Assembly (NCBI GenBank): GCA_011389555.1
Contig: JAABUD010000122.1
Coordinates: 29,335-93,334 of the forward strand
Origin: Desulfotignum sp.
GTDB lineage: Bacteria; Desulfobacterota; Desulfobacteria; Desulfobacterales; Desulfobacteraceae
Length of the DNA stretch: 64,000 nt
Direction of reading: 5' to 3'
In this document: positions 1 through 9,214 of the stretch, one piece after another
Numbering within the stretch: the stretch's first letter is position 1
Layout: every line of letters begins with the position of its first letter
The notes under the pieces: generated by a model
Database searches by the model: none
Told to the model about the DNA's origin: nothing
Seen by the model: the letters and a program-made list of their open reading frames with translations, nothing else
Made by a program: the position numbers and the translations under genes

Positions 1-1004
1 ACCTGCTGCCCAAAGGCCTGTTTCTGGCGCCTGAAGATATCTGGAACTCTGTGGGATATGTGCTGTCGGTCAAACTGTCCGAAGCCCAGTTTTCGGGTCA
101 GACCAAGGAACGGCTTTCTTCCCGCCACTGTGCGGGCCTGATCAATCTCCAGGTGCGGGATGCCTTCAGTCTGTGGCTCAACCAGCATGTGGATCTCGGA
201 GAAGCCCTGGCGGAACTGGCCATGGAACATGCCCGGGCCCGGGTGAGAAAATCCAGAAAAGTGACCCGCAAGCCGTCGGCCAACGGCGGCGTCATGCCGG
301 CCAAACTGTCGGACTGCACCAGTGATGATCAGCAGCGGCGGGAGCTGTTTTTCGTGGAAGGAGATTCTGCCGGCGGATCAGCCAAACAGGCCAGGGACCG
401 GCGGTTTCAGGCCATCATGCCCTTGCGGGGCAAAATCATGAACACCTGGGATATGGCACCGCCCGCCATTATGGAGTCCAAAGAGATCCGGGATATTGTC
501 CAGGTGCTGGGCGTGATGCCCGGAGAAGCGGAGCTGTCCCGGATGCGGTACAATAAAATCTGTATCCTGGCGGATGCGGATTCCGACGGCCTGCACATTG
601 CCACGCTTCTGTGCGCCCTGTTTCTCAGGCATTTTCCCGATATCGTGAAAACCGGTCATGTGTTCATGGCCATGCCTCCTTTGTACCGGATCGATGTGGG
701 AAAAGAGGTGTTTTACGCACTGGATGACGAGGAAAGACAAAGCATTGTCAAACGCATCAACCGCCGGAAAAAATCCGGAAAAATTCATGTTCAGCGGTTC
801 AAGGGGTTAGGAGAAATGAATCCGGCCCAGCTCAAGGAAACCACCATTGCCCCTGATTCCCGGCGCCTGGTACAGTTGACCGTCGATGCGGCGGATACCC
901 TGGCCGATGTGTACGAAACCATGGACATGCTTTTGGGAAAAAAACGGGCCAAGGACAGAAAAGAATGGATCGAGGCACAGGGTGACATCAAAGAGATCGA
1001 ATGA
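1..1004 (+). CDS. parE: DNA topoisomerase IV subunit B, C-terminal part (5' truncated by window edge)
   Basis: The reading frame is open from base 3, so the gene begins before the window and the ATG-like start at 51 is internal. It is the ATPase and TOPRIM subunit of a type IIA topoisomerase, which decatenates daughter chromosomes together with ParC. The visible part (about 333 residues) starts in the transducer domain ([20 protein letters not shown]). It then shows the TOPRIM motifs EGDSAGGSA and ADADSDGLH, and the C-terminal core ending near [10 protein letters not shown]. The short tail and the parC gene one base downstream favour ParE over GyrB, although a GyrB assignment cannot be fully excluded from the fragment alone. 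It is translationally linked to parC: the stop TGA is followed by a single C and then the parC ATG. Confidence 0.9.
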   Translation, partial: LLPKGLFLAPEDIWNSVGYVLSVKLSEAQFSGQTKERLSSRHCAGLINLQVRDAFSLWLNQHVDLGEALAELAMEHARARVRKSRKVTRKPSANGGVMPAKLSDCTSDDQQRRELFFVEGDSAGGSAKQARDRRFQAIMPLRGKIMNTWDMAPPAIMESKEIRDIVQVLGVMPGEAELSRMRYNKICILADADSDGLHIATLLCALFLRHFPDIVKTGHVFMAMPPLYRIDVGKEVFYALDDEERQSIVKRINRRKKSGKIHVQRFKGLGEMNPAQLKETTIAPDSRRLVQLTVDAADTLADVYETMDMLLGKKRAKDRKEWIEAQGDIKEIE

Positions 1005-1005
1005 C

Positions 1006-3270
1006 ATGAAAGATCAGCCGGTTTCCGATATGGAAGCGCATGAGCAGATCGCTTTTCAGGAGTTTACCAGAAAAGCGTATCTCAATTATTCCATGTATGT
1101 GATACTGGACCGGGCCCTGCCCCATATCGGAGACGGGCTGAAACCGGTGCAGCGGCGCATTGTGTATGCCATGAGTCAGCTGGGACTTTCTTCTTCAGCC
1201 AAATTCAAGAAATCCGCCCGCACCGTGGGCGATGTGCTGGGTAAATTCCATCCCCACGGGGATACGGCCTGTTATGAAGCCATGGTGCTCATGGCCCAGC
1301 CGTTTTCGTTACGATACCCGTTAGTGGAAGGCCAGGGCAACTGGGGGGACCCCAATGACCCCAAATCCTTTGCCGCCATGCGGTATACGGAATCCCGGCT
1401 TTCCAGATATGCGGATCTTCTGCTGGATGAACTGGATCAGGGCACGGTGGAATGGGTACCCAATTTCGACGGCACCTTGAATGAACCCCGGCTGCTGCCG
1501 GCCCGGCTGCCCAACCTGCTGCTCAACGGCACCACCGGGATTGCCGTGGGCATGGCCACCAGCATTCTGCCCCACAACCTCAGGGAGATGGCCAGGGCCC
1601 TGATACTGCTCATTGAAAATGAAAATGCCTCTCTGGATGAACTGCTCAAGCACATCAAAGGTCCTGATTTTCCCACGGCTGCCGAGATCATCACCCCGGC
1701 GGAAGAAATCAGGGGCATCTATGATACCGGTTCCGGGCGGATCAAAATGCGGGCCCGGTTCCGCATCGAGGATGGGGATATCGTTTACTTTGCCCTGCCT
1801 TATCATGCTTCGGCTGAAAAGATTTATGAACAGATTGCGGCCCAGATGGCGGATAAGAAACTGCCCATGGTCAGTGATATCAGAGATGAATCCGATCATG
1901 AAGACCCCACCCGCCTGGTGGTGATTCCCCGGTCCGGACGGGTGGATTTGTCCGCTTTGACCGATCATCTGTTCGCCACCACGGATCTTGAAAAATCCTA
2001 TTCATTCAATATGAATATGATCGGGATCAATGGGCGGCCTGCAGTGAAAAACTTGAAAACCCTGCTCAAAGAATGGCTGACATTCAGATTCCAGTCGGTG
2101 AGAAACAAACTCTCGTTTCAGCTGGACAAGGTGATGACCCGGCTCCACATCCTGGAGGGTTTCCGCACCGTATTTCTGAACCTGGATCAAGTGATTCAAA
2201 TCATCCGGGAATCCGATCGTCCCAAAAAGGATTTGATCAAAGCGTTTTCCCTGACCCGGGAACAGGCGGATGCGATCCTGGAGATCCGTCTGCGTCAGCT
2301 GGCCCGGCTGGAAGAGATCAAAATTCTTTCTGAAATAAACGAGCTGGAAACCCGAAAAAAAGAGATAGACACGCTGTTGAATGATGCGGCGGCTTTCCGG
2401 GCGTATATTGTCCAAGAAATTCGATCCGATGCAAAAAAATACGGAGACAAACGCCGGTCGCCCATCAAAGAGCGAAAAGAAGCAGAAGCGTTTTCCGTGA
2501 CCGATGTCATCGAAGTGACGCCGGTGACCATTATTTTATCTGAAAACGGATGGATCCGATCGGCCAAAGGCCATGACATCGATCCGGAAAACGTCAAGTT
2601 CCGGTCCGGGGATTCTCTGCTCTGCCATCTGCGGACCCGCAGTGACAAACCCATTGTTTTTCTGGACAGTTCCGGCCGCAGCTACACGTTGTATTCCCAT
2701 GTGCTGCCGTCAGCCAGAAGCAACGGCGAACCATTGACCGGTCACCTGTCGTTGCAGAACAACGCCCGGATCTGTTTCATGCTCTCGGAAACCCTGGCTT
2801 CCCATTTTCTGGTGGCATCTGACACCGGATACGGGTTTGTCATACAATTTTCCGACTTTCTGACTCATTTCAAAAACGGAAAATCAGTCATCACCCTTAA
2901 AAACGATGCCGTCCTGATGCCCCCCTGCCCGGTGACAGTTCTTGAAACCGATTCGGTTGTGGCTGTCACCACCAAAGGCCGGATGCTGATTTTTCCCTTG
3001 AGTGAACTGCCCCGGCTGAAAAAAGGGCAGGGAAACAAACTGATCACCATCCCCAGGAAAGAACAGCGGTCTTCAGACCCGGAAAAACTCAAATTTCTGA
3101 CAACATTGCCTTTCCATGCCAATATTGTTATACATTCAAAAAAACATTCTCTGATACTCAACCCGGGGAATCAGATGGATTATGTCAAAAAGCGTGGAAA
3201 CAGGGGAAAACTGCTGCCCCGGGGATACCGAACCGTCGATAAACTGGAGGTCCGACTCAATGAAGCATAA
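1006..3270 (+). CDS. parC: DNA topoisomerase IV subunit A
   Basis: This is the DNA breakage-reunion subunit of topoisomerase IV, 754 residues from the ATG at 1006. The ORF-track start at 886 lies inside parE and is rejected. The winged-helix/tower domain contains the catalytic tyrosine in [11 protein letters not shown] (Tyr127) and the quinolone-region loop [11 protein letters not shown]. That loop has Thr87 where E. coli ParC has Ser80, and it keeps the acidic Glu91. A coiled-coil gate region (about residues 370-480) and a poorly conserved C-terminal beta-pinwheel follow. The gene lies one base after parE and nine bases before mltF, so the three are probably co-transcribed. Family assignment is secure. 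The ParC/GyrA distinction rests on the divergent, shorter C-terminus, which lacks an obvious GyrA box, and on context. Confidence 0.93.
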   Translation: MKDQPVSDMEAHEQIAFQEFTRKAYLNYSMYVILDRALPHIGDGLKPVQRRIVYAMSQLGLSSSAKFKKSARTVGDVLGKFHPHGDTACYEAMVLMAQPFSLRYPLVEGQGNWGDPNDPKSFAAMRYTESRLSRYADLLLDELDQGTVEWVPNFDGTLNEPRLLPARLPNLLLNGTTGIAVGMATSILPHNLREMARALILLIENENASLDELLKHIKGPDFPTAAEIITPAEEIRGIYDTGSGRIKMRARFRIEDGDIVYFALPYHASAEKIYEQIAAQMADKKLPMVSDIRDESDHEDPTRLVVIPRSGRVDLSALTDHLFATTDLEKSYSFNMNMIGINGRPAVKNLKTLLKEWLTFRFQSVRNKLSFQLDKVMTRLHILEGFRTVFLNLDQVIQIIRESDRPKKDLIKAFSLTREQADAILEIRLRQLARLEEIKILSEINELETRKKEIDTLLNDAAAFRAYIVQEIRSDAKKYGDKRRSPIKERKEAEAFSVTDVIEVTPVTIILSENGWIRSAKGHDIDPENVKFRSGDSLLCHLRTRSDKPIVFLDSSGRSYTLYSHVLPSARSNGEPLTGHLSLQNNARICFMLSETLASHFLVASDTGYGFVIQFSDFLTHFKNGKSVITLKNDAVLMPPCPVTVLETDSVVAVTTKGRMLIFPLSELPRLKKGQGNKLITIPRKEQRSSDPEKLKFLTTLPFHANIVIHSKKHSLILNPGNQMDYVKKRGNRGKLLPRGYRTVDKLEVRLNEA

Positions 3271-3279
3271 AGCGAGTCA

Positions 3280-4662
3280 ATGAAATCGTTTTACTTGAAA
3301 CATTTTATTTTTCTGAACCTGCTGATTCTGTGCATCTATTTTGTGTATCTGAGTTACTTGGTCCATCACAGGGATCCGGGTCAACCGCACGGAACCCTGG
3401 CGCGTATCCAGAAGTCCGGTGTATTGCGACTGATCACGACCCGGTCTTTGAACAACTTTTATTTGTACAAGGGTGAACCCACCGGCTTTGAATACGATCT
3501 GGCCCGGGAATTCGCCCGATATCTGCATGTGGACCTGGACGTGGTCACACCGGGCTGGAACAACCTGCTGGTTTATCTGGACCAGGGAAAAGGGGATTTT
3601 ATCGGTGCCAGCATGACCGTCACCCGGGAACGGCTGGAAAAAGTCGATTTTTCAATACCCTATATGGATGTTCAGCAGCAGGTGATTCATCATGCCCTGG
3701 TGTTCGGCCCCAAAGACATTGAAGACCTGGCATTGCGGACCATTCATGTCAGGCGTGACACCTCTTATCATTACCGGCTCAAAGAAATTCAGGATTCCGG
3801 CATTGATGTGCGCTTTGTCCTGCATGACAATGTCCCCACCGAAGATCTGATTGCCATGGTCCATGACCGGGAGATCAAATTCACCGTTGCCGATTCCAAT
3901 GTGGCCCGGCTCAATCAAAGACACATGCCCGATATCCGTATCGGTATTCCCGTCCAGCCAAAAGAATCTGTGGCCTGGGCCGTGCGCAAAAAGGATCAGG
4001 AAATGCTCGAGGAAATAAACCGTTTTTTTCTGTATGCCAGAGAATCAGGAACGCTTCAGCAGATCGTCAACAAATATTATGGTGATTCCAACGCATTTGA
4101 CGTATCTGAATTCAAGACGTTTCATAAACGGATTCAGTATCATCTGCCCAGGTATCAAGATCTCATTGAAACCCAGTCAAAAAAATACGGGTTTGACTGG
4201 CGCCTGGTGGCGGCAGTGGTATACCAGGAATCCCGGTTCGATCCCGGAGCAAAAAGCGTAACCCACGTGAGAGGACTGATGCAGGTGACCCGGGCGACCG
4301 CCAGGGAAATGGGAATTCAGGATCGGCGGGACCCGGCCCAGAGTGTCACGGCCGGCATCAAGTACTTGAAACAGATGTATGATCGATTTGAAGAGATCGA
4401 GGATACGTATCAGCGGATGCTGTTTGCTCTGGCCAGCTACAATGTGGGATTGGGACATGTTCAGGACGCCATGGCCCTTGCCGAAGAAAAAGGCCTTGAT
4501 CCCCGGATCTGGAATTCCGTAAAAAAAACACTGCCGTTGCTGTCCAAACCCGATGTGTATCAACAAACCAAACATGGATATGCCCGGGGCTGGGAACCCG
4601 TAGAATACGTGGAACGGATTCTCACCTGGTATGATATCCTCAAACAGATAGATTTTTCCTGA
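3280..4662 (+). CDS. mltF: Membrane-bound lytic murein transglycosylase F-like protein
   Basis: The protein has 460 residues. An N-terminal hydrophobic segment (residues 8-27) anchors it in the inner membrane instead of a lipobox. Residues 38-270 form a periplasmic solute-binding (SBP_bac_3) domain, visible as GTLARIQKSGVLRL, GFEYDLAREFARYL and DFIGASMTVTRERLEKVDFS. Residues 295-455 form an SLT goose-type lysozyme domain with catalytic Glu317 in VVYQESRF, then GLMQVTRATA and the ASYNVGLGHV motif. Enzymes of this layout cleave the MurNAc-GlcNAc bond with 1,6-anhydro product formation and are controlled by the sensor-like first domain. The start follows parC by nine bases, so co-expression is likely. 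The transmembrane anchor where the E. coli protein is lipidated is a modest difference. Confidence 0.88.
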   Translation: MKSFYLKHFIFLNLLILCIYFVYLSYLVHHRDPGQPHGTLARIQKSGVLRLITTRSLNNFYLYKGEPTGFEYDLAREFARYLHVDLDVVTPGWNNLLVYLDQGKGDFIGASMTVTRERLEKVDFSIPYMDVQQQVIHHALVFGPKDIEDLALRTIHVRRDTSYHYRLKEIQDSGIDVRFVLHDNVPTEDLIAMVHDREIKFTVADSNVARLNQRHMPDIRIGIPVQPKESVAWAVRKKDQEMLEEINRFFLYARESGTLQQIVNKYYGDSNAFDVSEFKTFHKRIQYHLPRYQDLIETQSKKYGFDWRLVAAVVYQESRFDPGAKSVTHVRGLMQVTRATAREMGIQDRRDPAQSVTAGIKYLKQMYDRFEEIEDTYQRMLFALASYNVGLGHVQDAMALAEEKGLDPRIWNSVKKTLPLLSKPDVYQQTKHGYARGWEPVEYVERILTWYDILKQIDFS

Positions 4663-4725
4663 CATGCGGTTGTCCGTATTCACGGCAGTCAGGAACCAAC
4701 CCGATTTTTTAAAAAGAGTGAAGCC

Positions 4726-6192
4726 ATGACAAGAAAAATTCTGATCAATGCAATGGATCCGGATGTCAGCCGGATCGCAGCTGTCATCGACAGCAAACTG
4801 GACCAGTTTCACATTGAAACCCGGGCCAGGGAAGTTACCCAGGGCAACATTTACAAAGGGATCGTCACCCGGGTGGAGCAAAGTCTTCAGGCGGTATTTG
4901 TGGATTACGGGGCGGAAAAAAATGGATTTTTACAGAAAAATGAAATCCATCCCGACTATTTTCAGGACGTGGAATCCCGGGACAAGTCGTTGTTCAACCT
5001 GATCAAAAAAGGCCAGGAACTCATTGTCCAGGTGGTCAAAGATCCCATCAGCCAGAAAGGGGCCATGCTTACCACCTTCATCTCCCTGCCCGGCCGTCTG
5101 GCCGTACTCATGCCCGGCAGCACCACCAAGGGCGTGTCCCGGAAAATCAGTGAGGAGGATGAAAGAAAACGGCTGGCCAAAGTGCTCAAAACCATGGAGA
5201 TTCCGGAAGGGTTCGGCATGATCGTGAGAACCGCGGGTAAAAATGCCACCAAAACCCAGCTGACCGCGGACCTGAAATATCTGATGCGGGTATGGAAAAA
5301 TATCGACAAACTGGCCATTGACAATCCGGCACCCTCGCTGCTCTACAAAGAACAGAACCTGGCGGTGCGCTCTCTGAGAGATTATTTCACCACGGATATC
5401 ACTGAAATTCTGATTGACAACCCGGACATCTATCGGGAAGTCAAGGAATTCATGGCCATGATCGCCCCGAAACAGAAAAAAATTGTCAAACTGTTCAAAG
5501 GGGAAAAACCGATATTCACCAAATATCAGCTGGAAGAACAGATCGCCTCCATCTTTAAAAGGGATGTGCCGTTGAAATCCGGTGGATTTCTGGTGATCGA
5601 ACAGACCGAGGCCCTGGTCTCCATTGATGTGAACTCCGGCAAATCCACCAAGCGGAAAAATATTGAAGAAACCGCCTATCATACCAACCTGGAGGCGGCC
5701 GAGGAAGTGGCCAGACAATTGCGTTTGCGGGATATGGGCGGGCTTATTGTGGTGGATTTCATCGATATGCGGGAAAGACGGCACAAGGCGGACATCACCA
5801 AATGTCTGAAAAAAAATTTAAAGACCGACAAGGCCAAAACAAAGGTCGGAGGGGTCACGACCTTCGGGCTGCTTGAAATGTCCAGGCAGCGCATCCGGCA
5901 CTCCATCACCTTCGGCAGCTATGAAACCTGCCGCCACTGTAACGGCCGGGGACAGATCCCATCTGTGGAAACACAGGGACTGGCCGTTATACGTCAATTG
6001 AATCTGAAAACGCTGAAGGCGGAAAACAAACAGTTCCAGGTGTACCTGCCCAAAGACGTGGCGTACTATATTCTTAACAAAAAAAGAGAGGACCTCCTTG
6101 AAATCGAAACCAAGCGGGAGGTTTTGGTTGCCATTGAGATCGATCCGGAACTGGTCCCGGGCCAGAGCCGGATTACTGACAACGCCCAATAA
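4726..6192 (+). CDS. rng: Ribonuclease G / E family endoribonuclease
   Basis: The product is a 488-residue Rne/Rng-family endonuclease, which cuts single-stranded AU-rich RNA and matures the 5' end of 16S rRNA. The length matches RNase G, not RNase E, because no long disordered degradosome scaffold follows. Visible features are an N-terminal S1 domain (GNIYKGIVTRVEQSLQAVFVDYG), the 5'-sensor/RNase H region, and the catalytic DNase I-like segment with VSIDVNSGKSTKRKN and GLIVVDFIDMRERRHK, which supply the metal-binding aspartates. The zinc-link motif CRHCNGRGQ follows. The ATG at 4726 has only a weak purine-rich stretch upstream (aaaaagagtgaagcc). A hairpin that includes the stop codon follows the gene and may end or attenuate transcription. 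Confidence 0.93.
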   Translation: MTRKILINAMDPDVSRIAAVIDSKLDQFHIETRAREVTQGNIYKGIVTRVEQSLQAVFVDYGAEKNGFLQKNEIHPDYFQDVESRDKSLFNLIKKGQELIVQVVKDPISQKGAMLTTFISLPGRLAVLMPGSTTKGVSRKISEEDERKRLAKVLKTMEIPEGFGMIVRTAGKNATKTQLTADLKYLMRVWKNIDKLAIDNPAPSLLYKEQNLAVRSLRDYFTTDITEILIDNPDIYREVKEFMAMIAPKQKKIVKLFKGEKPIFTKYQLEEQIASIFKRDVPLKSGGFLVIEQTEALVSIDVNSGKSTKRKNIEETAYHTNLEAAEEVARQLRLRDMGGLIVVDFIDMRERRHKADITKCLKKNLKTDKAKTKVGGVTTFGLLEMSRQRIRHSITFGSYETCRHCNGRGQIPSVETQGLAVIRQLNLKTLKAENKQFQVYLPKDVAYYILNKKREDLLEIETKREVLVAIEIDPELVPGQSRITDNAQ

Positions 6193-6206
6193 TTAACCAT
6201 TGGGCG
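6183..6206 (+). terminator. Hairpin over the rng stop codon, possible terminator or attenuator
   Basis: CGCCCAAT and ATTGGGCG form a perfect 8-bp stem with an 8-nt loop holding the end of the rng stop codon. Only a short mixed T-rich stretch (attcttg) follows, so intrinsic termination would be weak. A sigma-70-like promoter begins directly after it, which fits a boundary between transcription units. Confidence 0.45.
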
Positions 6207-6210
6207 ATTC

Positions 6211-6239
6211 TTGACATCCGTTCCTGTTTTGTGTATCTA
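6211..6239 (+). promoter_or_regulatory. Candidate sigma-70 promoter upstream of the LysM-like gene
   Basis: A perfect TTGACA box (6211-6216) is followed after 17 bases by TATCTA, a weak -10 box. It sits between the rng hairpin and the ATG at 6273, so it would give the next gene its own transcript. Confidence 0.4.
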
Positions 6240-6272
6240 AAACAACCTGATATGCGTTTTCAAAGGACACAC

Positions 6273-7231
6273 ATGAGTCGAGGCAGAGCGAGTCACAAAC
6301 CATGGATAGCCATCGGCATGATCGTTTTGGCCGTTCTTTTGATTGTCGCGTATCTGTTTTTACCCCGGAGGACGGAGCCGGTGCCCGAAGCCGGCGTGTC
6401 TTCGGTATTGAAAAAAAACAAAACGGAGCGATCCGAACCTGTGGATGCAGCAAAAGCCCTTGATGTATTGGAACCTGTAAGTGCAGCTGAACCTGTAAAT
6501 GCAGCTGACACTTTAATGCAGCTGATATTGTGGATGTACCGGAACCGGTGACTGAAACACAGGTCTCCACATCCGCCTCGGTGATGCGGACCCGCCCCCG
6601 GGTGGTGGAAAAACAGATCGTGAGACCGCCGGTGTATGCGTATGACAATCTGGAGACAGGCTCGGAGTTTGACCGGTTGATGAAAAAAAGATTGGAGGAA
6701 ACAGGTATAGAAACCAGCCTGGATATGGTAATTCTGTCCAATGAATCCTTTACCATGGGTGATACCACCGTATCCATGCCCGATGTTTTAGAAAAGGCCT
6801 GTGCCCAAAAAAAGAAAATTCATGAAACCCGGATTACGGAATTTGAACAAACCGCACTGGAACCGATTCACAGATATGGCATCTATGTGGTCCAGCCCGG
6901 CGACAACATCTGGGACATTCATTTCAGTATACTGAAAGAATATTATGCATCCCGGGGTATTCATGTTGCCCGGGATGCGGATGAACCCATGGATACCGGA
7001 TATTCATCAGGGGTCGGGAAAATCCTGAAATTTTCTGAAATCATGGTCATTATCTACAATGTGTTGGATGAAGAAATCGTGATGGATATTGATCTGATAA
7101 AACCGCTGAGTAAACTGGTCATCTATAAATTGGATGAGGTGTTTGAACTGCTCTCGGAAATCGAAGTGAATCAAATAGATCAGATTCGATTCGACGGAAC
7201 GACGCTCTGGATTCCAGCCCCGGAAGCCTGA
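6273..7231 (+). pseudogene. LysM-like membrane-anchored protein, interrupted by a one-base frameshift
   Basis: Two overlapping frames make one gene. The first half starts at ATG 6273, after an AAAGGA ribosome site, with a membrane helix (AIGMIVLAVLLIVAYLFL) and a Glu/Pro/Val/Ala-rich linker, and stops at 6551. The second half (frame of 6530-7231) carries a LysM-like segment (YGIYVVQPGDNIWDIHF) and a conserved-looking C-terminus ending in TTLWIPAPEA. The total span is 959 bases. Adding one A at 6515/6516 restores a 320-codon frame (319 aa plus stop) and turns the break into a regular repeat, ...ADTLNAADIVDVPEPV. The one-base loss lies within 18-bp repeats, so it could be a real mutation, slipped-strand phase variation or a sequencing error. 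I do not recognise a named family; a cell-wall or periplasmic role is inferred from the LysM-like segment. Downstream lies yajC. Confidence 0.7.
6462..6550 (+). repeat. Degenerate 18-bp tandem repeats encoding (D/N/S)-x-A-(E/D)-P-V
   Basis: Five units are visible: gatgtattggaacctgta, agtgcagctgaacctgta, aatgcagctgacacttta, atgcagctgatattgtg and gatgtaccggaaccggtg. All are 18 bases except the fourth, which has 17, and that missing base is what breaks the gene around it. Confidence 0.75.
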
Positions 7232-7273
7232 TTTTTAACGTGATTTATTACATTTTTTTAAGGAGGAACGACC

Positions 7274-7609
7274 TTGATTAGTACAGCATTTGCAATGGGA
7301 GCTACCGAAGGACAGGCAGCCGGCGGTTTGGCCGGATTTCTGCCCATCATTATTCTGTTTGCCATTTTCTATTTTCTTCTGATCCGTCCCCAGCAGAAAA
7401 AAGCCAAAGAGCATCGGGAAATGATTTCAAATTTGAAAAAAGGAAACCGGATTGTCACTTCCGGCGGAATTTACGGCACCATCACCTCCATCGATGATGC
7501 CTCCATCGGCCTTGAAATTGCCGAAAAAGTCAAAATCAAAATATCCCGAGGAAATGTGGCGGCCCTGGTTTCAGATAATGAAACAGCCGTCAAGTCCGAA
7601 AAAAACTAA
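7274..7609 (+). CDS. yajC: Sec translocon accessory protein YajC
   Basis: YajC is a small inner-membrane partner of SecDF in protein export. The 111-residue product starts with TTG at 7274, chosen because a strong AAGGAGG lies about seven bases upstream. It has one membrane helix (FLPIIILFAIFYFLLIRP) directly followed by the family signature RPQQKKAKEHREM, then a small cytoplasmic domain (GNRIVTSGGIYGTI). It is followed by secD after 23 bases, giving the classic yajC-secD-secF operon. The assignment is secure from motif and context. Confidence 0.95.
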   Translation: MISTAFAMGATEGQAAGGLAGFLPIIILFAIFYFLLIRPQQKKAKEHREMISNLKKGNRIVTSGGIYGTITSIDDASIGLEIAEKVKIKISRGNVAALVSDNETAVKSEKN

Positions 7610-7632
7610 TCCTTTGTGCTGGAGCGTGAAGA

Positions 7633-9201
7633 TTGAAACTATTTACCTTAAAGCACGGGTTGATCCTGGTTGTCATTCTGACGGCCATTGTCTGCCTGTT
7701 ACCAACGTTCACAAACACCTGGCCCCACAAAAAGATCAATCTGGGACTGGATCTGCAGGGCGGGATGCATCTGGTGCTCGAAGTTCAGAACATCAAGGCC
7801 GTGGAAGCGGAGCTGGAACGGACCGCCGATGAAATAAAAAAGGAACTGCGCCGGAACAACACCCTGCATCTGGGGGTCAGCCGCCAGGGAAACTCGCTGG
7901 TGGCACAATTGCCGGATCAGGAAGCCAAGGCCGCGTTTGAACGGATCATTTCCAAAGAGTTTCCCAATTTGAAAGTGACCACTGCTGCCGGCCAGGACGA
8001 ATCCATCGGTTTTCAGCTGAGGCTGCCCGATGATGAGATGGAGTTGATTCGTAAGATGGCCACGGATCAGGCCCTGGAAACCATACGAAACCGGATCGAT
8101 GAGTTCGGTGTCAGTGAACCGGACATACGGATTCAAGGTAATAACCGCATTCTGCTCCAGTTGCCGGGGATCGATGAACCGGACCGGGCCAAGGACCTGA
8201 TCGGAAAAACCGCCCAGCTGACCTTTCAGCTGGTGGATGAAGATGCCGGTATCGATGCGGCCCTCAAAGGAAATCTTCCTGTGGGAAGTGTGCTTTTATA
8301 TGAAAAAAAGACAGATCCGGCCACCGGACAAACCACTGAGATTCCCCATGTCATCAAAAAACAGGTGCTGCTGGACGGCAGTCTGCTGGTCAATGCCCGG
8401 GTGGAGTTCGATCAGTTTCAGCAACCCCAGGTAGGTATTGAATTCAATCGCAAAGGGGCCCATATCTTTGACCGGATCACCGGGGAAAACATCAAGAAAC
8501 GCCTGGCCATCATTCTGGACAACACCGTGTACTCCGCGCCGGTCATTCAGGACCGAATCGCCGGAGGCAAGGCGGTGATCACGGGCAACTTCACCATGAA
8601 CGAAGCCAAGGATCTGGCCATTGCCCTTCGAGCCGGCTCATTGCCCGCGCCCGTGACCATCATAGAAGAACGAACGGTCGGACCGACCCTGGGAGCGGAT
8701 TCCATCCGCATGGGCATGATCTCCATGCTGGTGGGCGGGGTGCTGATCCTTTTTTTCATGATGATCTATTACCGGAAATCCGGGGTGATCGCCAACCTGG
8801 CCCTGGTTTTGAATATCATTCTCATTGGCGGGGGACTGGCTGCATTCCAGGCCACACTGACCCTGCCGGGCATTGCAGGCATCATTCTGACCATCGGGAT
8901 GGCCGTGGATGCCAACGTGATCATTTTTGAGCGGATCAGAGAAGAGCTTCGATGGGGAAAAACCGCGTCAGCTGCGGTACATGCCGGGTTTGAAAAAGCT
9001 GCATTGACCATTCTGGATGCCAATGTCACCACCTTGATCGCGGCCATTGTGCTGTTTCAGTTCGGCACCGGGCCGATCAAGGGGTTTGCCGTGACTTTGG
9101 GACTGGGAATCGTTGCCAGCCTGTTCACGGCCCTGGTTCTGTCCAGATCCATTTTCGATCTTGTCTTGCAGAAAAAAACCACCTCATCATTGAGCATATA
9201 A
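7633..9201 (+). CDS. secD: Protein translocase subunit SecD
   Basis: SecD uses the proton gradient to pull exported proteins through SecYEG into the periplasm. The 522-residue product begins with TTG at 7633 after a GGAG site. It shows the N-terminal helix, the D1 signature (INLGLDLQGGMHLVLEV), the long periplasmic P1 domain and the D4-D6 region (VGPTLGADSIRMGMISMLVGGVLILFFM). The RND-type helices include VDANVIIFERIREELRWGK. The length is usual for proteobacterial SecD without the longer E. coli-type insertion. It lies between yajC and secF with 13 bases to secF. Confidence 0.97.
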   Translation: MKLFTLKHGLILVVILTAIVCLLPTFTNTWPHKKINLGLDLQGGMHLVLEVQNIKAVEAELERTADEIKKELRRNNTLHLGVSRQGNSLVAQLPDQEAKAAFERIISKEFPNLKVTTAAGQDESIGFQLRLPDDEMELIRKMATDQALETIRNRIDEFGVSEPDIRIQGNNRILLQLPGIDEPDRAKDLIGKTAQLTFQLVDEDAGIDAALKGNLPVGSVLLYEKKTDPATGQTTEIPHVIKKQVLLDGSLLVNARVEFDQFQQPQVGIEFNRKGAHIFDRITGENIKKRLAIILDNTVYSAPVIQDRIAGGKAVITGNFTMNEAKDLAIALRAGSLPAPVTIIEERTVGPTLGADSIRMGMISMLVGGVLILFFMMIYYRKSGVIANLALVLNIILIGGGLAAFQATLTLPGIAGIILTIGMAVDANVIIFERIREELRWGKTASAAVHAGFEKAALTILDANVTTLIAAIVLFQFGTGPIKGFAVTLGLGIVASLFTALVLSRSIFDLVLQKKTTSSLSI

Positions 9202-9214
9202 AGGAATTATCATC

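Noticed and set aside
886-1005. Upstream extension of parC in the ORF track
   Set aside because: It overlaps the conserved parE C-terminus; the ATG at 1006 gives a normal ParC start.
4930-5784. 284-aa minus-strand ORF opposite rng
   Set aside because: It mirrors the RNase G reading frame, with no start signal or family motif.
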